Source: a bacterium
Lineage (GTDB): Bacteria; Cyanobacteriota; Vampirovibrionia; Gastranaerophilales; UBA9971
Length of the DNA: 38,947 bases
Assembly: GCA_037147175.1 (NCBI GenBank)
Contig: JBAWVS010000001.1
Coordinates: forward strand, 107,680 to 146,626
Direction of reading: 5' to 3'
The notes under the pieces were generated by a model. The model did no database searches. It was not told the DNA's origin and saw only the letters and a list, made by a program, of their open reading frames with translations. Of this stretch, positions 1 to 7,481 are shown in pieces. How positions within the stretch are numbered: the stretch's first letter is position 1; each line of letters opens with the position of its first letter. A program made the position numbers and the translations under genes.

Positions 1-85
1 CCTTATTTGTTGTTTATGCATAAGGAGATTTTTATTTTAACTTTGGTTCTTTTTAAAAATAAAAAAGATTTGGCTGTGGGAACTG

Positions 86-1060
86 TTAGTCAGCGTAAAT
101 TACAGTAGTCCCAATGCTTTCAAATTCAAAATCAAGTTCGTTTAAGTCTTTAAGAGAGTCTCTGAGTTGCTTATGCTTATTTTCTTTGGCATAGAATAAT
201 AAAAAACCATTTTTGCCTGCGCCGAGTAATTTTCCGCCGGAGGCTCCGTTTTTCATCGCCAAATTATAATAATAATCTATTTTTTCATTGGAAATTTGGG
301 AAGAAAGTTCTTTTTTGTACAGCCAACCTTTATGGAGAATTTCTCCAAAATCGTCAATATTTCCCCTTAAAAGCTCATCTCTTAATTCATAAGCCAGCAG
401 CACCATTTTTTGAAGATTTTTAGTTTTTTTGCTGTCAGCTATATTTTCCTTTTGTTCTTTTAATATAGCGCTTGCTGAGCGCTCTGAGCCGGTATAAAAC
501 ATAAGTAGATTATTTTGAAGTTTAGCGGATTTGTCTTTATCCAGTGCGATTTTTTCTGTAGTGACAACATCATCCTGATTAAAAGATATAAAATTTAATC
601 CGCCGATTGCACAGGCGTATTGATCCTGCTTTCCAATTGGTTCTTTGAGTTTGTCTATTTCAATTTCACAGGCGTAGCTGGCAATTTCAGTTTTTTTCAT
701 ATATTTTTGCGTATAAATATTGCACAAATTAATCAACCCTGCGGTAAAAGCGGAAGAAGAGCCAAGACCTGTTCCTGATGGAATATCTGCGCTTGAATTA
801 AAATCTATTCCCATTATTTTATAATCATCAAGAACACGTTTTATAATTCTGTGTTGAATTTTATTTATATTATCCACACATTCCAGATTTGAATATTTTA
901 AAAAGTACCCGTCTTTCTGGAAGTAAGGGTGCATTGAAAGATAAATATATTTATTAATGCTTGTGCTCAGGACTGCACCGCCGTAATTTTGATAATAATC
1001 TTTTAAATCACTGCCGCCTCCGGCAAAGCTAATTCTGAAAGGAGTTCTCGTAATAATCAT
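86..1060 (-). CDS. hddA: D-glycero-D-manno-heptose 7-phosphate kinase (GHMP kinase family)
   Basis: Predicted cytosolic kinase that phosphorylates C1 of D-glycero-D-manno-heptose 7-phosphate in the GDP-heptose pathway. The N-terminus MIITRTPFRISFAGGGSDL matches the HddA opening. The GHMP ATP-binding motif PSGTGLGSSSAF lies near residues 94-105, and a C-terminal GASGGKLLGAGKNGF motif is the family's third motif. The 324-residue length is normal. It is the last visible gene of a minus-strand operon, 10 bp after the matching nucleotidyltransferase, which supports the heptose assignment over other GHMP sugar kinases. The isomerase GmhA and an intact GmhB phosphatase are not in the window and may lie beyond the left edge. 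Substrate is inferred from family resemblance and the neighbour. Confidence 0.85.
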   Translation of the reverse strand: MIITRTPFRISFAGGGSDLKDYYQNYGGAVLSTSINKYIYLSMHPYFQKDGYFLKYSNLECVDNINKIQHRIIKRVLDDYKIMGIDFNSSADIPSGTGLGSSSAFTAGLINLCNIYTQKYMKKTEIASYACEIEIDKLKEPIGKQDQYACAIGGLNFISFNQDDVVTTEKIALDKDKSAKLQNNLLMFYTGSERSASAILKEQKENIADSKKTKNLQKMVLLAYELRDELLRGNIDDFGEILHKGWLYKKELSSQISNEKIDYYYNLAMKNGASGGKLLGAGKNGFLLFYAKENKHKQLRDSLKDLNELDFEFESIGTTVIYAD

Positions 1061-1070
1061 AACTGTTCCC

Positions 1071-2153
1071 TCATAATAAAATTAAAGTTTCGCATTTGTT
1101 ATTAGTACTCAGAAAAGAATTAGCAACGTCGATATTCATCTGCTGAACAGTTTTTTCTATTTCATGAATAAAATTAGCATCCAAATAAAAAGTTTCATCT
1201 ATATAAGCATTTTTCTGCCCGAAGATAGTTTCTATTTTTTCCTGCAAATTATTTTCAATATATGAAGAAGCTGATTTTCTTATCATTATGGACAAATAAT
1301 TACTTTTATTTATTTTTTTAACAAATTCCTGTATGTCGTTAATGGCTTTTTGATCATTTATATGGGGATAGTCAGCAAATAGATTTTCAAGATATTCGTC
1401 TAATTCGAAAAATACAGCTTTTCTTTTGTTTTTTTTGTTGCAGCTGGAGATTTTTCCGAAAATAAAGTCCTGCTTAACTTCCTCAAACCTGTCAGGTGTG
1501 CCCAGATCTTTTAGATATTCGCTTGTTTTATAAGCTTTTATTTTTATTTTTTCTTTTAATAATGCAGGAAAGATGTCTTTTCCAAAGTCCTGAGCTTCAT
1601 TTTCTTTTATATGATTTAATATATCACGAGAAAGGATATATACAGCGGCATTTACAAGGTTTTTGCGGTATTCATTCTTGTCTCTCGGCTTGGGATGAAA
1701 AGCAGTTACCTCTTTTTTATCGTTTATTTCCAGCAAATCACTGTCATAAGGATAATCATTAGGCTGAACTATAACTGTTGCTATGGCTTCAGAAGTTCTG
1801 TCAGATTCAATAAAACTCTCTATATCAAAGTCTAAGAACAGGTCTCCATAAAAAATTAAAAATCTTTCATCAATAATATTTTTTATTAATTTAAGGCATC
1901 CTGCCGTTCCGAGAGGATAAGGTTCTGTTATGTGGGTTATATTTACCCCAAAATCCTTGCCATCGCCAAAATAATCAATAATAACACCGGATAAATGCCC
2001 TGAAATAATAATTATATCTTTAATTCCATATTTTCTGGCAAGGTTAATCTGGTGCTCGAGGATACTTTTATCGCCTATTTTTACCATAGGCTTTGGAATA
2101 TCCGTCAATCCAAGACGGGTTCCCATCCCTCCTGAGAGAATAACTAACTGCAT
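1071..2153 (-). CDS. hddC: Heptose-1-phosphate nucleotidyltransferase (HddC-like) with degenerate HAD-type tail
   Basis: Residues 1-230 are a nucleotidyltransferase of the RmlA/HddC type: GGMGTRL (8-14) with KPMVKIG (21-27) binds the nucleotide and YGDLFLDFD (102-110) carries the metal-binding Asp. It probably makes GDP-D-glycero-alpha-D-manno-heptose. Residues 243-330 look like the first half of a GmhB/HisB-N HAD phosphatase: KRKAVFFELDEY stands where KRPAVFLDRDGT is expected, and NYLSIMIRKSAS where the TNQSG motif would be. The nucleophile Asp is Glu250, the Thr/Asn-Gln motif is gone and the later HAD motifs are absent, so this part is probably not catalytic. The start overlaps the upstream SDR gene by 10 bp, suggesting translational coupling. 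Confidence 0.8.
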   Translation of the reverse strand: MQLVILSGGMGTRLGLTDIPKPMVKIGDKSILEHQINLARKYGIKDIIIISGHLSGVIIDYFGDGKDFGVNITHITEPYPLGTAGCLKLIKNIIDERFLIFYGDLFLDFDIESFIESDRTSEAIATVIVQPNDYPYDSDLLEINDKKEVTAFHPKPRDKNEYRKNLVNAAVYILSRDILNHIKENEAQDFGKDIFPALLKEKIKIKAYKTSEYLKDLGTPDRFEEVKQDFIFGKISSCNKKNKRKAVFFELDEYLENLFADYPHINDQKAINDIQEFVKKINKSNYLSIMIRKSASSYIENNLQEKIETIFGQKNAYIDETFYLDANFIHEIEKTVQQMNIDVANSFLSTNNKCETLILL

Positions 2154-3097
2154 TTTATTGTACCCCCTTCTAATATGTTTCTCACGGACTTTTTAACGGC
2201 TTCTGAAGACGTTATTTCAAGATTCCAACCTAACTTATGAATTTTATCAAGTTTGTATTTGAAAGCAGGCACATCGCCAACCCAGCCTGCTTCCTGCTCC
2301 TGATATGTTATTTCCGGACAAAGCCCCATCTCTTTTGCTACTATATCTGCTATTTGTTTTACTTTTACGGTTGAATTAACCCCTATGTTTATATAATTAA
2401 GCTTTTCGCAGCAGTTTTCCCTGATAAAACAAATTGCTTCTACAACATCTTTAACGTACAAATACGGTTTATCCTGGTTTCCGTTTCCAAGAACTGCCAA
2501 TTTCTTATTATTTCGGGTTAATTTGTTTATAAAGTCATGGATAACCCCATGGGTAGCTCTTTCCCCGACCACGTTCGGAAATCGTATTATCCAGGCGTTA
2601 AAACCGTAATTTTCAACAAAGCTGGAAATAAATCCTTCACATGAGAGTTTTGCAGCTCCATAATGAGAGATTGGAAATAACGGGCCTGAATCTTCATCGA
2701 TTATCTTCTGAAAATTTCCGTAAATAGCGGAACTTGACGGAAAAATTATGTTTTTAACACTATGTTTTTTCATTAGTTTCAAAATGTTATAAGTTGTTAA
2801 AAAAGTATTTTCAAAATCAATATCAGAGTCGGCAAAACTCGATTTTATGTCTGAATTTGCAACAAAATGAAACACATTTTTAATTTTTTCCCGCGCAAAA
2901 ATATCATCAATTGCATCAAAATTTAAAATATTTTCTTCATAAAATTTAAAGTTTTCATTTTTAAAATTATGAGATATATTTTCTATCTTTCCGGCGGATA
3001 AATTATCTGCTACAACTACTTTATGACCTTTTTTTAACAGGCTATCCACAAGATGGCTGCCTATAAAGCCTGCTCCGCCGGTAACTATTGATTTCAT
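2144..3097 (-). CDS. NAD-dependent epimerase/dehydratase (extended SDR, nucleotide-sugar modifying)
   Basis: Cytosolic extended short-chain dehydrogenase acting on a nucleotide sugar. The Rossmann motif GGAGFIGS is at residues 7-14. The active site reads PSSSAIYG (Ser122 region) followed by HYGAAK (Tyr146, Lys150), the canonical Y-x3-K pair. The 317-residue length is typical of UDP-glucose 4-epimerase and GDP-sugar dehydratase relatives. Its place directly upstream of hddC and hddA suggests it modifies a nucleotide sugar for the same glycan, possibly a heptose, but the substrate cannot be read from the sequence. An AGGT-like ribosome site precedes the ATG, and a candidate promoter lies about 55 bp upstream. 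Confidence 0.8.
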   Translation of the reverse strand: MKSIVTGGAGFIGSHLVDSLLKKGHKVVVADNLSAGKIENISHNFKNENFKFYEENILNFDAIDDIFAREKIKNVFHFVANSDIKSSFADSDIDFENTFLTTYNILKLMKKHSVKNIIFPSSSAIYGNFQKIIDEDSGPLFPISHYGAAKLSCEGFISSFVENYGFNAWIIRFPNVVGERATHGVIHDFINKLTRNNKKLAVLGNGNQDKPYLYVKDVVEAICFIRENCCEKLNYINIGVNSTVKVKQIADIVAKEMGLCPEITYQEQEAGWVGDVPAFKYKLDKIHKLGWNLEITSSEAVKKSVRNILEGGTIKCS

Positions 3098-3151
3098 ACG
3101 CTTTACCTGTAATATTGTTGTAAATTTTCATACTTTAGCCCCTGGATAAAC

Positions 3152-3157
3152 ATTATA
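3152..3157 (-). promoter_or_regulatory. Candidate -10 box (TATAAT) for the SDR-hddC-hddA genes
   Basis: The minus strand reads TATAAT, a perfect -10 hexamer, 55 bp upstream of the SDR start. No good -35 lies 17 bp further upstream (the sequence there is T/A-rich, close to TTATTT), so activity may need an activator or may be weak. It would give the three sugar genes their own start inside the larger locus. Confidence 0.35.
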
Positions 3158-3181
3158 AAAAACACCGGCTTTATAAATAAG

Positions 3182-3220
3182 TATCTTGAAGCATTATAGG
3201 AAAGTATAAAATTCAAGATA
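3182..3220. repeat. 9-bp inverted repeat TATCTTGAA/TTCAAGATA
   Basis: Two perfect 9-bp arms (3182-3190 and 3212-3220) are separated by 21 bp in the only sizeable gap of the minus-strand glycan locus, between the GT4 stop and the SDR promoter candidate. There is no T-run after either arm, so a regulator-binding site or an RNA hairpin is as likely as a terminator. Confidence 0.4.
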
Positions 3221-3259
3221 AAAAATAGTAATTTTGTCTTAGCTAAAATGGGTTTGCTT

Positions 3260-4498
3260 TTAAACACAAACTAAAGAATTATAAATATTTATAAGATTTT
3301 TATAATGCATCTCTATACTATAAAGATTTACAGCCTTTTCCCTGTTTCTTTTTCCCATTTCAACCGCAAGTTCTCTTTCTTTATATAATTTGTTTATTGC
3401 GGATGCGAGTTCATCAATATTTTCCGGTTGAAAAACAATTCCGTTCGAATAATTTTCGATAAGTTCCGAAATGGCCCCGATTTTGCTTGCTATAACGGGT
3501 TTTCCGTAAGCATAGGATTCAACAATAGTTAAACCGAAAGTTTCAAACCAATTACACGGAAGAATAGTTGCAATACAGTTTTGGTATTCCCTTTCCACTT
3601 CTTTATCCGATAAAAAACCAAGAAAATTAACATTTGAAGTGTTTAATTTTTTGGAAAGTTCAATTAAATTCTTTTCTTCAGGACCTTTTCCTGCTATATG
3701 CAGTTTTATCTCAGGGAATTTGCTGATTGCTCTTATTAAATAATCTATGCCTTTTTCTTTCGATAATCGGCCTATGTATAAAAAATAGTCTTTATCGTTA
3801 TATTGAGGGGTAATATTAAGGAAGGATTCCTTGATAAAACTGTTTAAAACAATAAGTTTATCGGGATTTATGTCTGAATTTATTGCCAAATTGCGCATTG
3901 CATGGCTCGGGCATAAAAAAACATCTATTAAATCGTAATATCCCGTTATTTTATTATATAAATTCTCTGCTGTTGCAATAAAACTTGCTTTAAAATTGTT
4001 ATCTTTGCATTTGTTCAAAAGACAATGAAAAATATTTCCGGAAAGGCAAAGTTCTTTTTGGCAGTACGTACGGTTTTTATACATTAATGTTCCGCTCGGA
4101 CACATTAGTCTCGGGTCATTTAAGGACATTACAACAGGAATATTTCTTTTTTTGCACGGCTCAATGACAGAAGGTGTCAAATGGTAATAAATGTTATGGC
4201 AATGAATAATATCAGGCTTCAGTACATCAAGATAAGCACCCAATTTGTTTTTTGCATCGGAGTTATAGAATGGTTTTAACAGATATTTGAACATATCCGA
4301 TTTTGTCAAAGACCTGTAATCTACATGTTCAGGGAAAAAATGTGAATATTCGTAATCTTCTTCAAAATAAGGTCCTTTGTTTGTGGCAAAAAAGAAAACT
4401 TCATGACCGTTTTTTTTGAGTATAGAAGCTTGATCATACATAGTGGATTCAGCTCCGCCGTATGACGAGAAAAAATTATTAACAAACAATATCTTCAT
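3260..4498 (-). CDS. Glycosyltransferase family 4
   Basis: Cytosolic or membrane-associated GT-B retaining glycosyltransferase that adds a sugar to the growing glycan. The N-terminal sugar-acceptor half starts MKILFVNNFFSSYGGAES and includes the GGAE turn common in GT4 enzymes. It carries a cysteine-rich segment (about residues 135-165, MCPSG...YCQKELC...C...KC) seen in a subset of GT4 proteins. The donor half has GRLSKEKG and the E-x7-E signature ETFGLTIVE. The 412-residue length is typical. It starts 5 bp after the preceding GT4 stop, so the two are cotranscribed. Donor and acceptor cannot be told from the sequence. Confidence 0.85.
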   Translation of the reverse strand: MKILFVNNFFSSYGGAESTMYDQASILKKNGHEVFFFATNKGPYFEEDYEYSHFFPEHVDYRSLTKSDMFKYLLKPFYNSDAKNKLGAYLDVLKPDIIHCHNIYYHLTPSVIEPCKKRNIPVVMSLNDPRLMCPSGTLMYKNRTYCQKELCLSGNIFHCLLNKCKDNNFKASFIATAENLYNKITGYYDLIDVFLCPSHAMRNLAINSDINPDKLIVLNSFIKESFLNITPQYNDKDYFLYIGRLSKEKGIDYLIRAISKFPEIKLHIAGKGPEEKNLIELSKKLNTSNVNFLGFLSDKEVEREYQNCIATILPCNWFETFGLTIVESYAYGKPVIASKIGAISELIENYSNGIVFQPENIDELASAINKLYKERELAVEMGKRNREKAVNLYSIEMHYKNLINIYNSLVCV

Positions 4499-4503
4499 TT
4501 ATT

Positions 4504-5706
4504 TTAACCTGTTATAGCATCCATATCATGTGATTTTAATGCTGCATTTATTACAGCTATACATAAATTATCAAAATTAGCATTTTTAATAATTTTATAA
4601 GAATTTTCTCCCAGTTTTACTGAATCTTTTGCGACTTGTAAAATGCATTCCGAAAGCTTTTCTGAGTCTTGAAACGGGAAGATATAGCCGTTAACACCAT
4701 TTTTTATAAGGTCTAAAGCACATCCAACCTTGTCTGAAACAATTACAGGCAGGTCAAAATTCATTGCTTCGTTTATAACAAGTCCCCATGGTTCCCATTT
4801 TGAAGGCAACACGAAAATATCAGAAATTGTATAAAACATACTTAATTTCTTAAACTGCATAAAGGGGACAATTTTTATGAAATTTTCAAGTTTTTTATCT
4901 TTTATTTGATTAATAATACTCTTTTCAAGATATCCCCCTCCAACAAGTAAACAAAGGACGTTTTTTTCTCCGTTGTTAACTATTCTTTCAATAGAATCAA
5001 TTAAAGTAAAAAGATTTTTCTCGTCTACAAATCGTCCTACAAATAAAACAACTTTTTTTTCAGGCGAGATTTTGAGTTTTTTTCGCATTAAAGCTTTTTT
5101 TGGTAAAAGTTTTATATATCTGTCTCTAAATTTTTCATTCTTAACAGGGCTGCAAGAAAAAAATATTTTGTCAGAAACATCTTTGTTAAATTTTTCAATT
5201 AGTTCTTTAACATGTGTTCCGTAAACTACAAAACTTGAGAAAAGGTTTTTGTTTACATACATTGCCCTGATTAACAGTTTCATAAAGGTTTCTGTTGTTT
5301 CAAAACCGTTTTCTTCCCACAAAACGGTTTTGATTCCTAATAGCTTTGCCAGAAAAGCGTAAAAAGGACCTATAAACCTCGCTCCACCTTTAAATACTAT
5401 GACATCGTATTTTGATATTTCTTTAATTAAACTAAATCCTCCTAAATAAAAAAATCTATTTTTTTTTGTAGTTTTAAATAATTTAGCGTCTTTTAAAATT
5501 TCAAATTTATAATTTGCAGATTTTAGAAAATCAAGACTCCATTCTCTGTCAGGTTCTATATAAGAACAAGCCACAACTTTGAAATCAACTTCTTTTGAAT
5601 ATTTCGAAAGAGTGTTAAAAAAAGCATCCATATAAGGAGAAATACTATTTGTGATAAATAAAATTTTTAATTTTTCAGAAAAATTTTGGAATTTTTTTGT
5701 AGTCAT
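4504..5706 (-). CDS. Glycosyltransferase family 4
   Basis: Second GT4-type glycosyltransferase of the minus-strand locus. The C-terminal donor domain shows VLFVGRFVDEKNL and the E-x7-E motif EPWGLVINE followed by a PVIVSDKVG nucleotide-binding loop. The N-terminal domain begins KILFITNSISPYMDAF, as in enzymes of surface polysaccharide loci. The gene begins inside the 3' end of the upstream polymerase/ligase gene (32-bp overlap), with a GAGGA ribosome site about 8 bp before the ATG, so translation is probably coupled. It probably transfers a later sugar of the repeat unit; the exact linkage is unknown. Confidence 0.85.
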   Translation of the reverse strand: MTTKKFQNFSEKLKILFITNSISPYMDAFFNTLSKYSKEVDFKVVACSYIEPDREWSLDFLKSANYKFEILKDAKLFKTTKKNRFFYLGGFSLIKEISKYDVIVFKGGARFIGPFYAFLAKLLGIKTVLWEENGFETTETFMKLLIRAMYVNKNLFSSFVVYGTHVKELIEKFNKDVSDKIFFSCSPVKNEKFRDRYIKLLPKKALMRKKLKISPEKKVVLFVGRFVDEKNLFTLIDSIERIVNNGEKNVLCLLVGGGYLEKSIINQIKDKKLENFIKIVPFMQFKKLSMFYTISDIFVLPSKWEPWGLVINEAMNFDLPVIVSDKVGCALDLIKNGVNGYIFPFQDSEKLSECILQVAKDSVKLGENSYKIIKNANFDNLCIAVINAALKSHDMDAITG

Positions 5707-7348
5707 CTTTTGAATCCTCTTTAACCTTAATAAAAGACATCTTCACTGATTCAAGAAATCCTAAAAGAGAGAAAAATGTTATATGTGTAATCATGGAAGG
5801 GCTTTCCGCAGTGAAAAATACCAGAAAAAAGGCAATACAAGACAGGCTTATAGTGCTAAAAAGCTTAACTGCTTTATCTGTTGATTTTTTTACAATATCA
5901 ATAATGTTTTTGCATAATATAACCAGAGGCGGCAGGAAATATAAAAGAGCGACAAACCCCCAGTTGTAAAAATATTCAAGATACAAATTATGAATATGGG
6001 GCTGTTGAAAACTTTTGTCAGGCTGCATAGCAGATAAAAAGAAGCAGGTTTCTCTGGAAGAATCTGTTCCGAATCCGAATATGGCGGTAAACCAAGTTAA
6101 ATTATCTGCCCAGTTCTTCATATAATAATACCAGTTTGTTTCTCTGACATCCAAAGTAGTTGTAGTGCCAAATCTGTTTGAAATATTATAAAAGAAATCA
6201 CCCATAAAATCTTGATTTAGAAGGAAAAACGGCAAAGTCAAAATTAAAGGTAATAAAATTATATAAAACAGATTGCGGAGATTTTTTTTAGGTTGGCTTA
6301 TAGCTTCTGTGTCGGTTTTTTCTATAAAAAAGAAAGAGCAAATTTGTATAATTATAAAGCCTGTTAAAAAAGAGACTATGGTGCCTTTTTTTATTCCAAG
6401 AATAATTAAAAGTGACAGAATAACCATATTAATATTAATAATATATTTTAACCAACCGGTTGAAAGATCGGGTTTGAAATTTGAAATATATAAATTAAAT
6501 CCAATAAATAAAAGTAAAATTAATCCTTCAAAATCTCCTCCCGTAAAGCCGTTATCTATTGCAAGACGGTTTTCCATAAACATTAAGGAAGCTGTTCCGA
6601 TTAAAATACAAGAAATTAAAATGCAAAAATAAGAAAGATAACCGAAAGAAAAAAGTTTAATAATATCTTCAAGTTTTTTCTTTGTTTTCTCAATGGTTTT
6701 AAGACCATAAAATGACATATAGCCGATAACAAAAGAAATAAGAGGTATAATTGCGGTCAGATATTTAAGAAACTTTGTTTCTTCAGATCCAAATTCCCTC
6801 GAGGCTGCGCCATAACCAGAACCAATCGAAGCATATTTTAAACCTAAATTGTTTTGTATCCATATGTCTATATAGCTTGAAGATCTAAAATCAGAGCTGT
6901 AAAAAAACGCATAAAATATAATGAGTATAAAAAACAAAAGCAAAAGTCTGAATTCAAGATTAGACCATAGATACTTAAAGTTTGTAAAAATATAATAAAA
7001 AGTAATTAATAAAGAAATTGAAAAGATAATAACATGAGGCTTAAAATTTAATCCCAGAGGGCTAAAAATATCCTGATTGAAGAAAATCCAAATATTAATA
7101 AACTGAAGTAAAAAATATGGAATTATTTTGTTATCTATACATTTAGAAATTAAAAAGATGACAACAAATAAACCTGTAAATAATACAGAGCCGGCTAAGA
7201 TGGGATTTGCTTTTTCAAAAAGACCTAAAATATTCGCACCGGCCAGTGAAAAAATTATTCCCAGAATAACTGCTGCTATTTTAAAAAAGCGGGTATTAAT
7301 AAAATTTTTAGTTTCGTTGTTGTCTATACTCTTTTCGATGTTATACAT
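5675..7348 (-). CDS. O-antigen ligase / polysaccharide polymerase family membrane protein
   Basis: Integral inner-membrane protein of 557 residues with roughly a dozen hydrophobic segments (for example residues 20-40, 46-66, 77-95 and several runs to residue 540). A large extracytoplasmic loop near residues 395-460 contains VRETNWYYYMKNW and IFGFGTDSSRE, then QQPHIHNLYLEYFYNWG. The H-N-x-x-L/Y-x-E pattern is typical of WaaL/Wzy_C proteins, which move or polymerise undecaprenyl-linked glycans on the outer face of the inner membrane. Ligase and polymerase cannot be separated by sequence. The 3' end overlaps the next GT4 gene; the 5' end follows a hairpin repeat region, and the ribosome site is weak. 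Confidence 0.8.
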   Translation of the reverse strand: MYNIEKSIDNNETKNFINTRFFKIAAVILGIIFSLAGANILGLFEKANPILAGSVLFTGLFVVIFLISKCIDNKIIPYFLLQFINIWIFFNQDIFSPLGLNFKPHVIIFSISLLITFYYIFTNFKYLWSNLEFRLLLLFFILIIFYAFFYSSDFRSSSYIDIWIQNNLGLKYASIGSGYGAASREFGSEETKFLKYLTAIIPLISFVIGYMSFYGLKTIEKTKKKLEDIIKLFSFGYLSYFCILISCILIGTASLMFMENRLAIDNGFTGGDFEGLILLLFIGFNLYISNFKPDLSTGWLKYIININMVILSLLIILGIKKGTIVSFLTGFIIIQICSFFFIEKTDTEAISQPKKNLRNLFYIILLPLILTLPFFLLNQDFMGDFFYNISNRFGTTTTLDVRETNWYYYMKNWADNLTWFTAIFGFGTDSSRETCFFLSAMQPDKSFQQPHIHNLYLEYFYNWGFVALLYFLPPLVILCKNIIDIVKKSTDKAVKLFSTISLSCIAFFLVFFTAESPSMITHITFFSLLGFLESVKMSFIKVKEDSKDDYKKIPKFF

Positions 7349-7372
7349 GATTTTTATTTTGCCTTTTCTAAA

Positions 7373-7468
7373 TCCCCCTCAGGGGGAAATTTATTTATTT
7401 TTTATAGATTGCTTAGCTATGCTCGCAATGACTATTTTGGCGATTTAGCAATTTGAGTCAATCAGCAA
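7373..7468. repeat. Intergenic hairpin repeat copy R1 plus CCCCC/GGGGG hairpin
   Basis: The 132-bp gap between the ligase and the co-polymerase genes holds two elements. A tight hairpin TCCCCC-tca-GGGGGA occupies 7373-7387. At about 7400-7468 lies a half copy of the dispersed repeat, inverted relative to other copies (TTGCTTAGCTATGCTCGCAA). Its tail (GGCGATTTAGCAATTTGAGT) matches the other end of the copy at 38826-38892. Either element could attenuate transcription into the downstream ligase and GT genes. Confidence 0.6.
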
Positions 7469-7481
7469 CTTAAATGTGAAT

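Noticed and set aside
1-85. Possible terminator CCTTAT/ATAAGG at the left edge
   Set aside because: The stem is only 6 bp with a long loop, and the window edge prevents judging what it belongs to.
6273-6632. A 119-codon plus-strand frame inside the O-antigen ligase gene
   Set aside because: It is an antisense shadow of a clear membrane protein gene, with low-complexity Ile/Lys content and no ribosome site.
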